Below are positions 34,275 through 41,882 of a stretch of 43,040 nucleotides of DNA, piece by piece; within the stretch, counting starts at the first letter, position 1, and each line of letters begins with the position of its first letter. The translations under genes were made by a program, and so were the position numbers. A model generated the notes under the pieces. The model made no database searches. It was not told the DNA's origin and saw nothing but the letters and a program-made list of their open reading frames with translations. Source of the stretch: Bacteroidales bacterium (GTDB lineage Bacteria; Bacteroidota; Bacteroidia; Bacteroidales; UBA7960); assembly GCA_019429365.1 (NCBI GenBank), contig JAHYJD010000018.1, forward strand, positions 1 to 43,040, written 5' to 3'.

Positions 34275-37200
34275 TCAGGAATTGGCAAGGTCTTCAATGC
34301 TGTTTTTCAATACATTGAGCTTATATACCGCATTTTCTGACAAACTGCGGATCATTTGCAACAGCTTGAGGTCGGCTTTGAGCAAGAGCGCTTTTTCTTC
34401 ATCTGTGAGCAGGTCCTCGCCTTTACGATCTTCCACAAAATAATCGAAAATGGCAGCCGAAAACAGCCATGTAAGCAACTCTTCAAATTGTTCGCGGCTG
34501 TAAAACCAGGTTTCCTGGTAAAGGTTGGCACCAATGTACCTCTTCACCTTTTCATCGCTTAGCAGTTCTGCAGCAAGTTTCAGTTTGCTTTCAGGCACTG
34601 GAGCTGGCTGTTTCAATATTTTTGGCAAGGCCCCACTGATCAATTCTTCACGCAGGTCGAACACTTCAAAGCCTGCTTCCAGCAACAGGTCGAGCAGGTC
34701 GATGTCACGGTCAATTTCCGGCTGGCTCCTTCCGGTGCTCCTGAGCACCTTTTGCAGAGGCAGCCGAAGCATTAAGCCATCCTGAACAACTTTTTCCTGC
34801 TCTTTTCCGGGAGTGAGATTTTTAAGCGCCTGCTTGGCATAAAAGGCTACGATGAGCATGGCGCTTTCGCGAATGGGTATGGTGTTACCTGGCAAGGGGA
34901 TGCTTTCATTAACAGAAGTTTTTCTTGCCGGGGTTTTGTCAGCAAGCACCGTTTCGTGGTCTTTGACGAAGCGAAAAGCCGCCTTGACCGACTGCAGGTT
35001 ATTAAAAAACCCGGCAGTAGCAATCTCAACCGAAGATGTGAGTCCAAAATGATCGGCAACCTTTGCAGAGAAAGCAGCAAAACGAGCCACCAAAGGCTGC
35101 AGGGAGACATCGTTGCGCAACGGAATCTCAGGATCCTGCAGCGATGTGGCCAGGGCATCGATCACATCGGGCTGGAACAGGGGTTCGAAGGCTGCATGCA
35201 CTTGCTCCAGTTCCAGCTCCTGACGGGCCTGTTCCACACTGGGCACTCCCTGACCGGCCAGGTTGTAATGCAGGCGAGCGTAAACCCCATTTTCATCAAG
35301 CACTTCGCGAAACTGCCAGAAAATGCGGTATTCAAAACCATTCAAATGCCAGTGCAAACCATGTTCATGAATGTCGCGCCCGCTTTTGATAAACTCCAGC
35401 CCCGAAATGTGCTCACGCACTATATAGTAATGCCTTCCATCGTTGCTAATGGCCAGGGCCTCACCAAGACTGAGCGATTGGGTCTGACCCGGCTGCCCAT
35501 CTTTTCGGAGTTTGGGTGCAGAATGCAGTATACGGCCCGAAGCCTGCTCATATTTGTTATTAAACAGTACCAGTGCTCTTTCATGACCTTGACGGTTGGT
35601 GTAAGCCATCACATTTTCATTGAGATGGCCTGCGTCGTCCATAAAATCAAAAAAGTTAAAATGTTCCACATCGCTGAAAAGATAGCGCTTCTCTAGCAGC
35701 GGAAAGATTTCCTTTTCATGTTTTTCCACCAGCCATTGCTGCGGCAGTTCGTTGTAATAAGCCCGCTGGTATTCCATGCCATATTTTTCGGTATAGCCTT
35801 CAATCTGTCCATGAGCAAACATGGGCAGGCCGGGCAGGGTGCTCATCAGCACGCATACCCCCAGGTATTTATCGCCGGTGCCAAATTGCCTGATGGCGGT
35901 CTCTTCATCAGGATTACTCATGAAGTTTACATAGCGTTTCAGAATCTCGGGTTCAAACTCCAGGGTGTTGGTAATAAGATCGCGGTATTTTTCGTTTTCC
36001 TCGTTCTTAAGCATATGCATGAAAGCCGAGTTGTACACGCGGTGCATACCCAAAGTACGCACAAAATAGCCTTCCATAAACCAAAACGCCTCGGCCAGCA
36101 GCAGGGTTTCTGGCATGGCTTCGTTCATACGGTCGACCACCTCGCGCCAAAACTCCAATGGAAACAAGGCATCGAATTGGGCCTGAGTCATGGCATAGTC
36201 GGCCCTTGAAGGGATGTCGCCGCCAGTGCCTGGTCTTGGATACCATAAGCGGGCAAAGTGCTTTTTGGCGAGCGTCATGGCCGCATCGAAACGAATAATG
36301 GAAAAGCGGCGGGCCACCTCCATGATCATCTGGATGACGGCTTCGCGCACTTCCTGTTTGATCATGTCGAGCTGTGCGGTATCGTTCCATGGCATATTGG
36401 TGCCATCATTGCCATGATAGATATAGCGCACATCGCCGGTGCGACGGTCCACACGCTGAAACACTACGGCAGCATCGGTTTTGGAATAATAGCCATCATC
36501 AATCCGTATCTCAAAATCAGGGTGTTCAGAAAGATTTTCACCGGAAAAGCGATAGGCCGGGAAAGGGGGCACACGGCTTTGAATGAAATAATCAGGGTTC
36601 TCGATCACCCACTTCGAATAAATGCCGGTATGGTTGGGCACCATGTCACTGGCCAGCCTAATGCCTCGTGCTTTTGCGCGTTCGTTCAGGTTCTGGTAGG
36701 CAGTCTCTCCGCCAAGGTCTTGGGCAATCTGGTAATCGTAAAGCGAATAGGCCGATGAAACGGCATCAGTGAAGCCCATGATATGCTTGATGCGTCGCGA
36801 AGCGTTGCTGCGCTCCCAAATGCCTATGAGCCAGAGACCATTGAAGTTCCGGCTGGCCATTTGATCCAGTTCCTCATCAGGTATCTGGTCCAGGCGGCGT
36901 ATCTCACGCTGGTATTCCTTTGAAAGCTGGTCGAGCCAAACCCAGGTGTTTTTCGCCATCAGCACCACGCGGGGCATCCAGTGGGTATCTTGCGTAAAAG
37001 CCTCATTTTCTTCATAGTCCCTGGCAGCATCGCCGGTGTAATCATAGCCCGACTTTCCAATAAAGGCGCCTTCGGCTGCTCCGCCCTTATATTGTGGCAC
37101 AAAAGTGGGGATTTCTCCCTCTCCCCCTTCCAGGTGAAGGTCCTCTTTCATGAGGTCCTTTCCTTTAAGAACCTGCAAAATAAACTCCTCGGGAAGGAAA

Positions 37201-37907
37201 GCCTTCCAGCGATTCAAAACAAAGTCGAGCTGGGCATTCAGGTCATCGGGAGCCGCCAGGAAAGGAGCCTTAAGCAAACTTATGACATCCTGCTGGTCGG
37301 GTCCAAAAGGCAGCTCATTTGCAAAAAAGCTTTCCATCAGTGCCAGCAACTCATCCAAGGCTGACTGATTCTCAATATAATTGCGATCGAAAAGGTCTCT
37401 GAACTTCTTGGTGGCAGGATTCAGATTGGCCAGTGAAAGCATCAGAAGTTCCTCCAGGCTGATGCTTGTATTAGGCCGATCGCCGGTTTGCTGACTAAGC
37501 CATCCGGTGGCAGTCATGCGGCCGCGGTACACATCCAAAGGAGGAAACTGCAAAGTGAAATCGAGCAGGATAAGGCGGTATTTCTCGCCACCAAGCTTCT
37601 CACTCAACAGGTTTTCTGCTTTTCGAAAAACCCCGGGATTGAGCTGTTTTTCATACTCGCGCAGCACCAGGTGATATACCTCATCGAGTAAACCTGCGGC
37701 ATTGATTTCGCCCGGATAGACATGTTGCTGAGGGGCACGGCTTTTGTTCAGCCGGAAAGCAAGATTCCTTACAGCATTAAAATCGGCAAAAACCACCCGC
37801 CCATCGGTAGAAAACAAGGTGTCTTCAATCTGCAGCTTCTGACGAATACGACCTGCAATATGAAACTCATAAACTCCTTTACCTGGTTGATTTTGATGCC
37901 TCTTCAT
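34275..37907 (-). CDS. Large cytoplasmic GH13 alpha-amylase-family protein
   Basis: 1210 residues, with no signal peptide. Residues 1-350 are an unassigned, mostly helical N-terminal part. The GH13 barrel spans about 350-760, with SDMVPNHTG (region I), SIIRFDAAMTL (nucleophile Asp near 539), LLLAEAFWF (acid/base Glu near 606) and FMSNPDEETA (third Asp near 665; usually preceded by His, here Pro). Residues about 760-860 look like a beta domain (FNFFDFMDDAGHLNENVMAYTN). Residues 860-1210 are an alpha-helical tail unlike common amylase C domains. It probably acts on intracellular alpha-glucans such as glycogen, but whether it hydrolyses or transfers is unclear. No glg or mal genes are adjacent. 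Confidence 0.85.
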   Translation of the reverse strand: MKRHQNQPGKGVYEFHIAGRIRQKLQIEDTLFSTDGRVVFADFNAVRNLAFRLNKSRAPQQHVYPGEINAAGLLDEVYHLVLREYEKQLNPGVFRKAENLLSEKLGGEKYRLILLDFTLQFPPLDVYRGRMTATGWLSQQTGDRPNTSISLEELLMLSLANLNPATKKFRDLFDRNYIENQSALDELLALMESFFANELPFGPDQQDVISLLKAPFLAAPDDLNAQLDFVLNRWKAFLPEEFILQVLKGKDLMKEDLHLEGGEGEIPTFVPQYKGGAAEGAFIGKSGYDYTGDAARDYEENEAFTQDTHWMPRVVLMAKNTWVWLDQLSKEYQREIRRLDQIPDEELDQMASRNFNGLWLIGIWERSNASRRIKHIMGFTDAVSSAYSLYDYQIAQDLGGETAYQNLNERAKARGIRLASDMVPNHTGIYSKWVIENPDYFIQSRVPPFPAYRFSGENLSEHPDFEIRIDDGYYSKTDAAVVFQRVDRRTGDVRYIYHGNDGTNMPWNDTAQLDMIKQEVREAVIQMIMEVARRFSIIRFDAAMTLAKKHFARLWYPRPGTGGDIPSRADYAMTQAQFDALFPLEFWREVVDRMNEAMPETLLLAEAFWFMEGYFVRTLGMHRVYNSAFMHMLKNEENEKYRDLITNTLEFEPEILKRYVNFMSNPDEETAIRQFGTGDKYLGVCVLMSTLPGLPMFAHGQIEGYTEKYGMEYQRAYYNELPQQWLVEKHEKEIFPLLEKRYLFSDVEHFNFFDFMDDAGHLNENVMAYTNRQGHERALVLFNNKYEQASGRILHSAPKLRKDGQPGQTQSLSLGEALAISNDGRHYYIVREHISGLEFIKSGRDIHEHGLHWHLNGFEYRIFWQFREVLDENGVYARLHYNLAGQGVPSVEQARQELELEQVHAAFEPLFQPDVIDALATSLQDPEIPLRNDVSLQPLVARFAAFSAKVADHFGLTSSVEIATAGFFNNLQSVKAAFRFVKDHETVLADKTPARKTSVNESIPLPGNTIPIRESAMLIVAFYAKQALKNLTPGKEQEKVVQDGLMLRLPLQKVLRSTGRSQPEIDRDIDLLDLLLEAGFEVFDLREELISGALPKILKQPAPVPESKLKLAAELLSDEKVKRYIGANLYQETWFYSREQFEELLTWLFSAAIFDYFVEDRKGEDLLTDEEKALLLKADLKLLQMIRSLSENAVYKLNVLKNSIEDLANS

Positions 37908-38579
37908 AATTCTGCCTTTTTGCTTTGGAGTAAAGGATAAAAGTAAGGATTTTCCAGTTTTTCAGAAACGTTCTATGGCAAAAGTTTTAAGATGGCTTAC
38001 AGCCTGGGCTGAATATCTTTATTGATGCCTAAATTAAGCGATCCCTGGTTTCGGGGTCCCTATTGCTTTCGCTTAATCAAAAAGAAACGAATTAATTACA
38101 AGGTGGGATATGCTTTGCGATAACATGAGCCTGTTTCGTGGATTTTTTTTAAAGTTGGATTTTTTGTTGGTTTTGTACCGCCATGACGTACCTTTCACAG
38201 TCCTGGTAAGGAATCTTTGGTTTTTGCCGGCATGTTCGTTTTTTTTAACATATTGTATCCCGGGTGGCAACTGACAAAGCCTCCATAATTCTTCAATGTT
38301 TATGTTTTGATAAATGGTATTTGTGACCTTCATTATAGTATGTCGTGCATGTGAGCAAATCTTAACTGCAAAATCAATGAGTACTCTCCTGAAGGTATGG
38401 GGATAGGCTGTGACCGGAACCTAACAAATAGTGTTGTACTCCCAAATGGTGATGTGTTTTTTGTTAGCTTTGTAAGCTCTGCAATTACACATTACCAATG
38501 AATTGGACAGGTTGCCTTTTATTTTTCTCAGTATGAATCGCTCAATCTATATCTTTATTCTTAGAGTAAATTTCTGCCT
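37908..38579. other. Intergenic region, 672 nt, no convincing gene
   Basis: A/T-rich. It holds a 9-bp inverted repeat, ATTAAGCGA (38033-38041) and TCGCTTAAT (38069-38077), which also encloses a CCC/GGG-rich inner segment. A minus-strand frame of 86 codons (38073-38333) is Lys/Asn-rich and resembles no family I know; it could be a relic. A -7-like TAGCTTTG is at 38465-38472, possibly for the gene at 38580. Confidence 0.5.
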
Positions 38580-39020
38580 ATGACTCACATTCCCATATAC
38601 AAGTTCAATTACAAAACCGTAAAGGTGTTTGGATGGTTTGGTTTTATCATTTTCCTGACGGGGCTTATATTTCTCATAAGGTATCTTACCGTGCCCGGTT
38701 CCCGCGAAAGCGGCCTGGAACTCCCATTTTTGGTGATTGTTCCGGGTCAAGGCTTACTGGCTATTAACATAGCCCTTAACTCCCTGAAAAACAGACGTTA
38801 TTACATTGAATGGGACGACGAGCAGATTCGATACTGGCAGCCGCGAGGTAAGGAGCCCGAATTCATTAATAAAACCGAAGTTGTTTCAGTAGAAATAAAA
38901 AACCTGGAAGTCCTGATCAGACTTACTGATGGGGAGAAAAAATTCAACCTAAAACATCTCTTTTTTCCTGAGCGAAAACAAATTCGGGAGATGTTTGAAG
39001 CCTTAAACCAAAAAGATTAG
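38580..39020 (+). CDS. Small membrane protein with two TM helices, PH-like C-terminus
   Basis: 146 residues. Two hydrophobic segments lie at about 16-34 (VFGWFGFIIFLTGLIFLI) and 48-66 (LPFLVIVPGQGLLAINIAL), followed by a basic NSLKNRRYYIEW and a beta-rich tail (QIRYWQPRGKE, VEIKNLEVLIRLTDGEK, FFPERKQIREMFE). This resembles bacterial membrane-anchored PH-like (YdbS/DUF-type) proteins; function unknown. The stop overlaps the crtI stop on the other strand by three bases (39017-39020). The preceding 672 nt has only a weak -7 box. Confidence 0.75.
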   Translation: MTHIPIYKFNYKTVKVFGWFGFIIFLTGLIFLIRYLTVPGSRESGLELPFLVIVPGQGLLAINIALNSLKNRRYYIEWDDEQIRYWQPRGKEPEFINKTEVVSVEIKNLEVLIRLTDGEKKFNLKHLFFPERKQIREMFEALNQKD

Positions 39021-40483
39021 GACTTTTCAGCAATCAGCTTTGCCACTACCTGCCCTGAAATAATAGAAGGCGGCATACCCGGGCCGGGCGAGGTTAGCTG
39101 TCCTGTGTAGTAAAGATTTGAAATCTTCTTATGATGCAACCTGGGCTTAAGGATTGCTGTTTGTTTCAGCGTATTGGCCAGCCCGTATGCGTTGCCTTTA
39201 AAGGCATTGTAATCGCCCACGAAATCACTGAGGCAGAAAGAGCGCTTATAAACAATGTGGTCCCTGATATCCTGACCCAGCACATGCTTCATACGATCAG
39301 CCATAATATCGAAGTACTTTTCGCGCATGGCTTCGCTGTCTTCGACACCGGGCGCCAGGGGCATTAGCAGGAAAACATTTTCGCTGCCTTTGGGCGCCAC
39401 CGTGGGGTCGGTTTTCGAGGGGCACGAAACATAGAACAAGGGATCGGTAGGCCAGGCTGGCTCGGTATAAATCTCTTTGGCATGCAGGTCAAAATCGCGG
39501 TCGAAAAACAGGTTGTGGTGCTCCAAACCTTCAATTTGCTTGTTAAGGCCTAAATAGAACAGCAGCGAGCTGGGTGCCATGGTACGCTTTTCCCAATAGC
39601 CAGAAGAATAACTCCTGAATTGCTGCGGAAGCAGGTTTTGCTCCACATGATGATAATCGGCACCGGCAATTACATAATCGAACTCATAGCTGCCTTTCGC
39701 TGTAGTAAGGCCGGTTGCTTTGCGGCCATCGACTTCAATACTTTTTACGGGCTCGCTAACATGAAACTCCACCCCAAGTTCTTCGGCCAGGCTTACAAAG
39801 CCTTCAATGATCTTGTGCATGCCACCCATGGGGTACCAGGTACCAAGCTTCAGGTCGGCATAGTTCATCAGGCTGTATAGCGCAGGTGTATTTTCAGGTG
39901 TAGCACCAAGAAACAGAACAGGAAACTTCAGGATCTCGCGAAGCTTTTCATTTTTAAATAATTTCTCTATTTGCGAGGAGATGGAGCTGAACATTTGCAG
40001 CTTGAAAAGGCTTCGAAGCACTCGAATATCGGCAAATTCGAAAACAGACAAGCCGGGCTTCCAAACAAACTCTTCCATTCCCACCTTGTATTTGTATTCA
40101 GCTTCCGCAAGGAATTTATCAAGGTTTTTGCTGCTGCCCGGCTCAAAGGATTCGAAAAGCAGTTTCAATTCTTCATAGCTGGCCGGCATGGAAACAATGT
40201 CGTCCTTGCCAAACACCACATTATACGAGGGGTCAAGCCTTACCAAGTCATAATAATCGGAAGCCGATTTGCCAAAGTGATTAAAGAAGTTCTCGAATAC
40301 CTCTGGCATCCAGTACCATGATGGGCCCATGTCGAACATAAAACCCTGGGTTTCGAACTTGCGGGCACGCCCGCCCAGGCTGTCGTTCTTTTCAAATACG
40401 GTAACCTTAAAACCTTCCTTTGCCAGGCTGCAGGCCGCCGAAAGCCCCGCAAAACCCGATCCGATAATACCAGCCGTTTTCAT
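39017..40483 (-). CDS. crtI: CrtI-like phytoene desaturase / carotenoid oxidoreductase
   Basis: 488 residues from the ATG at 40483. The frame stays open upstream to 40741, but that part lies in repeat DNA and follows the FAD-binding start, so it is rejected. The dinucleotide-binding IIGSGFAGLSAACSLAKEG and FEKNDSLGGRARKFE are near the N-terminus. The C-terminal NLYYTGQLTSPGPGMPPSI is the CrtI signature. It uses FAD to desaturate or isomerise carotenoids; the exact substrate (phytoene or another) is uncertain. No crtB lies in the window. Isoprenoid precursors would come from IspG. A weak -7-like TATCTTTAG (minus strand 40504-40512) precedes it. Confidence 0.88.
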   Translation of the reverse strand: MKTAGIIGSGFAGLSAACSLAKEGFKVTVFEKNDSLGGRARKFETQGFMFDMGPSWYWMPEVFENFFNHFGKSASDYYDLVRLDPSYNVVFGKDDIVSMPASYEELKLLFESFEPGSSKNLDKFLAEAEYKYKVGMEEFVWKPGLSVFEFADIRVLRSLFKLQMFSSISSQIEKLFKNEKLREILKFPVLFLGATPENTPALYSLMNYADLKLGTWYPMGGMHKIIEGFVSLAEELGVEFHVSEPVKSIEVDGRKATGLTTAKGSYEFDYVIAGADYHHVEQNLLPQQFRSYSSGYWEKRTMAPSSLLFYLGLNKQIEGLEHHNLFFDRDFDLHAKEIYTEPAWPTDPLFYVSCPSKTDPTVAPKGSENVFLLMPLAPGVEDSEAMREKYFDIMADRMKHVLGQDIRDHIVYKRSFCLSDFVGDYNAFKGNAYGLANTLKQTAILKPRLHHKKISNLYYTGQLTSPGPGMPPSIISGQVVAKLIAEKS

Positions 40484-40577
40484 TGCCTTGTTCTTTTGTG
40501 TTTCTAAAGATAAGAAAACATTGAAAACAGGAAAATGTTTCGGGAAGAAAAATGAAAATACAATAGGAATTTTGAAC

Positions 40578-40648
40578 GGACAGGTCGCGGAAATAAGTAG
40601 GGACAGGTCGCGGAAATAAGTAGGGACAGGTCGCGACCTGTCCCTACT
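40578..40648. repeat. Tandem 23-bp repeats ending in a 30-bp perfect palindrome
   Basis: A 23-nt unit beginning GGACAGGTCGCGG and ending AATAAGTAG occurs at 40578-40600 and again at 40601-40623. Its first 12 nt occur a third time at 40624-40635. The third copy forms the left half of a perfect palindrome, 40619-40648, with core CAGGTCGCGACCTG. It would form a stable hairpin. It resembles the REP/MITE-like palindromes scattered in many genomes. Confidence 0.85.
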
Positions 40649-41139
40649 GCAGATTATTAAAAGCAACCTTATTTCTAATAAATCCGCTGCAATCCGGGTG
40701 CGGTGCGATATCTGGCGGCAGCTTAAAGAAGAAACTAACAATGCTGAAAGTTATAAGTCTCCCCCAGACCCCCTCATTTAACAAAACAATTAACTTTGAA
40801 GAAAAAACTGTCCGAAGACATTAGACCACTTCATTGTTAAATCAATAACCTTGGGCATAACACGTTTACATCCTCACCTATAGTTGGGTTTATTTTTCAA
40901 AGATATTCAATCTTCTTAATTATAAACAAAATTCAGGATCATTTAAAGGCTTATAGCAAGCTTGGCCCATAAAATAAGAAGAGACCTATCTCTAGTAAAA
41001 CCTCCATCAAGTTCAAAATGCAAAATTTTGGGCCATCCCCCGCAGACATTGACCTATTCCATCACCATTCCTGATACCTTACTAAAACGTAACCGATACG
41101 AATATTAAACGGACTTAAAACATAGTTTAAACGTGTTTT

Positions 41140-41183
41140 TACGTCTGAAGTACGTCTAAAGTACGTCTGAAATACGTCTGAAG
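41140..41183 (+). repeat. Four tandem 11-bp repeats (iteron-like)
   Basis: TACGTCTGAAG, TACGTCTAAAG, TACGTCTGAAA, TACGTCTGAAG lie exactly head-to-tail, one per roughly one helical turn, in non-coding DNA. A related TTTTTACGT and TTTAAACGTG lie just before (41126-41143). Nothing in the window explains it. Confidence 0.85.
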
Positions 41184-41346
41184 TTAGGAAAAAATACGAA
41201 CCTGAAAAGGGCCGAAAAGGCTTAGAGTGGCTCAGGGAATTTACGGACCGGGGGGAAAGGAATTAATAGCCGGGGCTGGGTAGACGAAAGTGTCCTCACC
41301 GAAAAGGAAAGCGTAAAACTTTTCTTAAGGATGAATCAGGAAGGAT

Positions 41347-41382
41347 ACAAAAAAGGCCACCTCTGTTTTTTGAGGCAGCCTT
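41347..41382 (-). terminator. Terminator after tRNA-His
   Basis: On the minus strand, AAGGCTGCCTC and GAGGTGGCCTT pair over 11 bp (two G-U wobbles), with an A-rich loop, and are followed by T6. It follows the tRNA-His 3' end by 2 nt. Confidence 0.85.
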
Positions 41383-41384
41383 GT

Positions 41385-41462
41385 TGGGGTGGAAGAGGGG
41401 ACTCGAACCCCCGACCCTCAGAACCACAATCTGATGCTCTAACCTACTGAGCTACATCCACC
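41385..41462 (-). tRNA. tRNA-His (GUG)
   Basis: Minus-strand cloverleaf with anticodon GTG in loop TTGTGGT, stem CAGA/TCTG, T-arm GGGGGTTCGAGTCCCC. It has the extra G at -1 opposite discriminator C73, the identity element of tRNA-His. The CCA end is encoded (41385-41387), unlike in the two tRNA-Lys genes. Confidence 0.95.
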
Positions 41463-41543
41463 GTTTATTAGGGAGTGCAAATATACAAAAATTTTTATTT
41501 GCAAATATCGGGGCTGTTTTTTTGTAGAAAAAATACGCCTTTT

Positions 41544-41720
41544 TCAGCCTCCGAAAAGTTTCTTTAACCACTGCCACCAGCTTGTCTTTTTTACTGGTTC
41601 ATTACCAGGGCTTTCACCTGCGGCCATATCTGAGGTTGACTGGCCTTGCTCTCGCAGACGCTGGGTTTTAAATTCCTTTTCCAGTTTATCAAAATCAGAT
41701 TTGCAATATACCTTACTCAT
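41544..41720 (-). CDS. 58-residue protein with cationic tryptophan-rich tail, unknown
   Basis: 58 residues from the ATG at 41720; a longer frame to 41759 adds 13 residues and is less likely. The N-terminal half is charged and helical (SDFDKLEKEFKTQRLREQGQ), the middle is a flexible SxGE/PGNEP linker, and the C-terminus is KKTSWWQWLKKLFGG, a short amphipathic cationic tail suited to membrane contact. There is no TM segment or signal peptide. I do not recognise a family. It may be a housekeeping small protein near the tRNA or a spurious frame, but the composition is protein-like. Confidence 0.6.
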   Translation of the reverse strand: MSKVYCKSDFDKLEKEFKTQRLREQGQSTSDMAAGESPGNEPVKKTSWWQWLKKLFGG

Positions 41721-41836
41721 AATAATTTCCTTTATCGGCCGAAACCAAAAAAATGTCAATATTTAACATTAGCTTAATATAAGTAAACCCGAAAACTTGT
41801 AAAAGGTTGGTATTTTTTGCGAAATTTGTCGCAGCA

Positions 41837-41852
41837 AGGGGCAAAGGCCCCT
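41837..41852 (+). other. Short hairpin in the flippase leader
   Basis: AGGGGC-AAAG-GCCCCT, a 6-bp GC stem with a 4-nt loop, about 30 nt before the flippase start. It has no T run, so it is not a terminator; it may affect translation. Confidence 0.35.
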
Positions 41853-41882
41853 GCATTGCCACCGCAAACGCCGCGCCTGCCA

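Larger units (their letters stand above)
40484..41384. repeat. Non-coding repeat region between crtI and tRNA-His
   Basis: About 900 nt without a gene that I can support. Repeat features within it are the direct repeats and 30-bp palindrome at 40578-40648 and the four 11-bp repeats at 41140-41183. Stop codons are frequent in all frames. It looks like a relic or regulatory desert. Confidence 0.6.

Noticed and set aside
38073-38333. 86-codon minus-strand frame in the spacer upstream of the small membrane protein
   Set aside because: Lys/Asn-rich, no family resemblance, no promoter or coding-like context. It may be a gene relic but cannot be supported.
40484-40741. N-terminal extension of the crtI frame
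   Set aside because: It runs through the 23-bp repeats and palindrome, and the FAD-binding loop begins right after the ATG at 40483.
41140-41183. Interpretation of the 11-bp array as a plasmid or phage replication origin
   Set aside because: No replication initiator, DnaA cluster or A/T-rich unwinding element accompanies it; the region is chromosomal in character.
40484-41384. Decayed insertion sequence or CRISPR array
   Set aside because: No transposase remnant, terminal repeats with target duplication, or regularly spaced unique spacers are visible.
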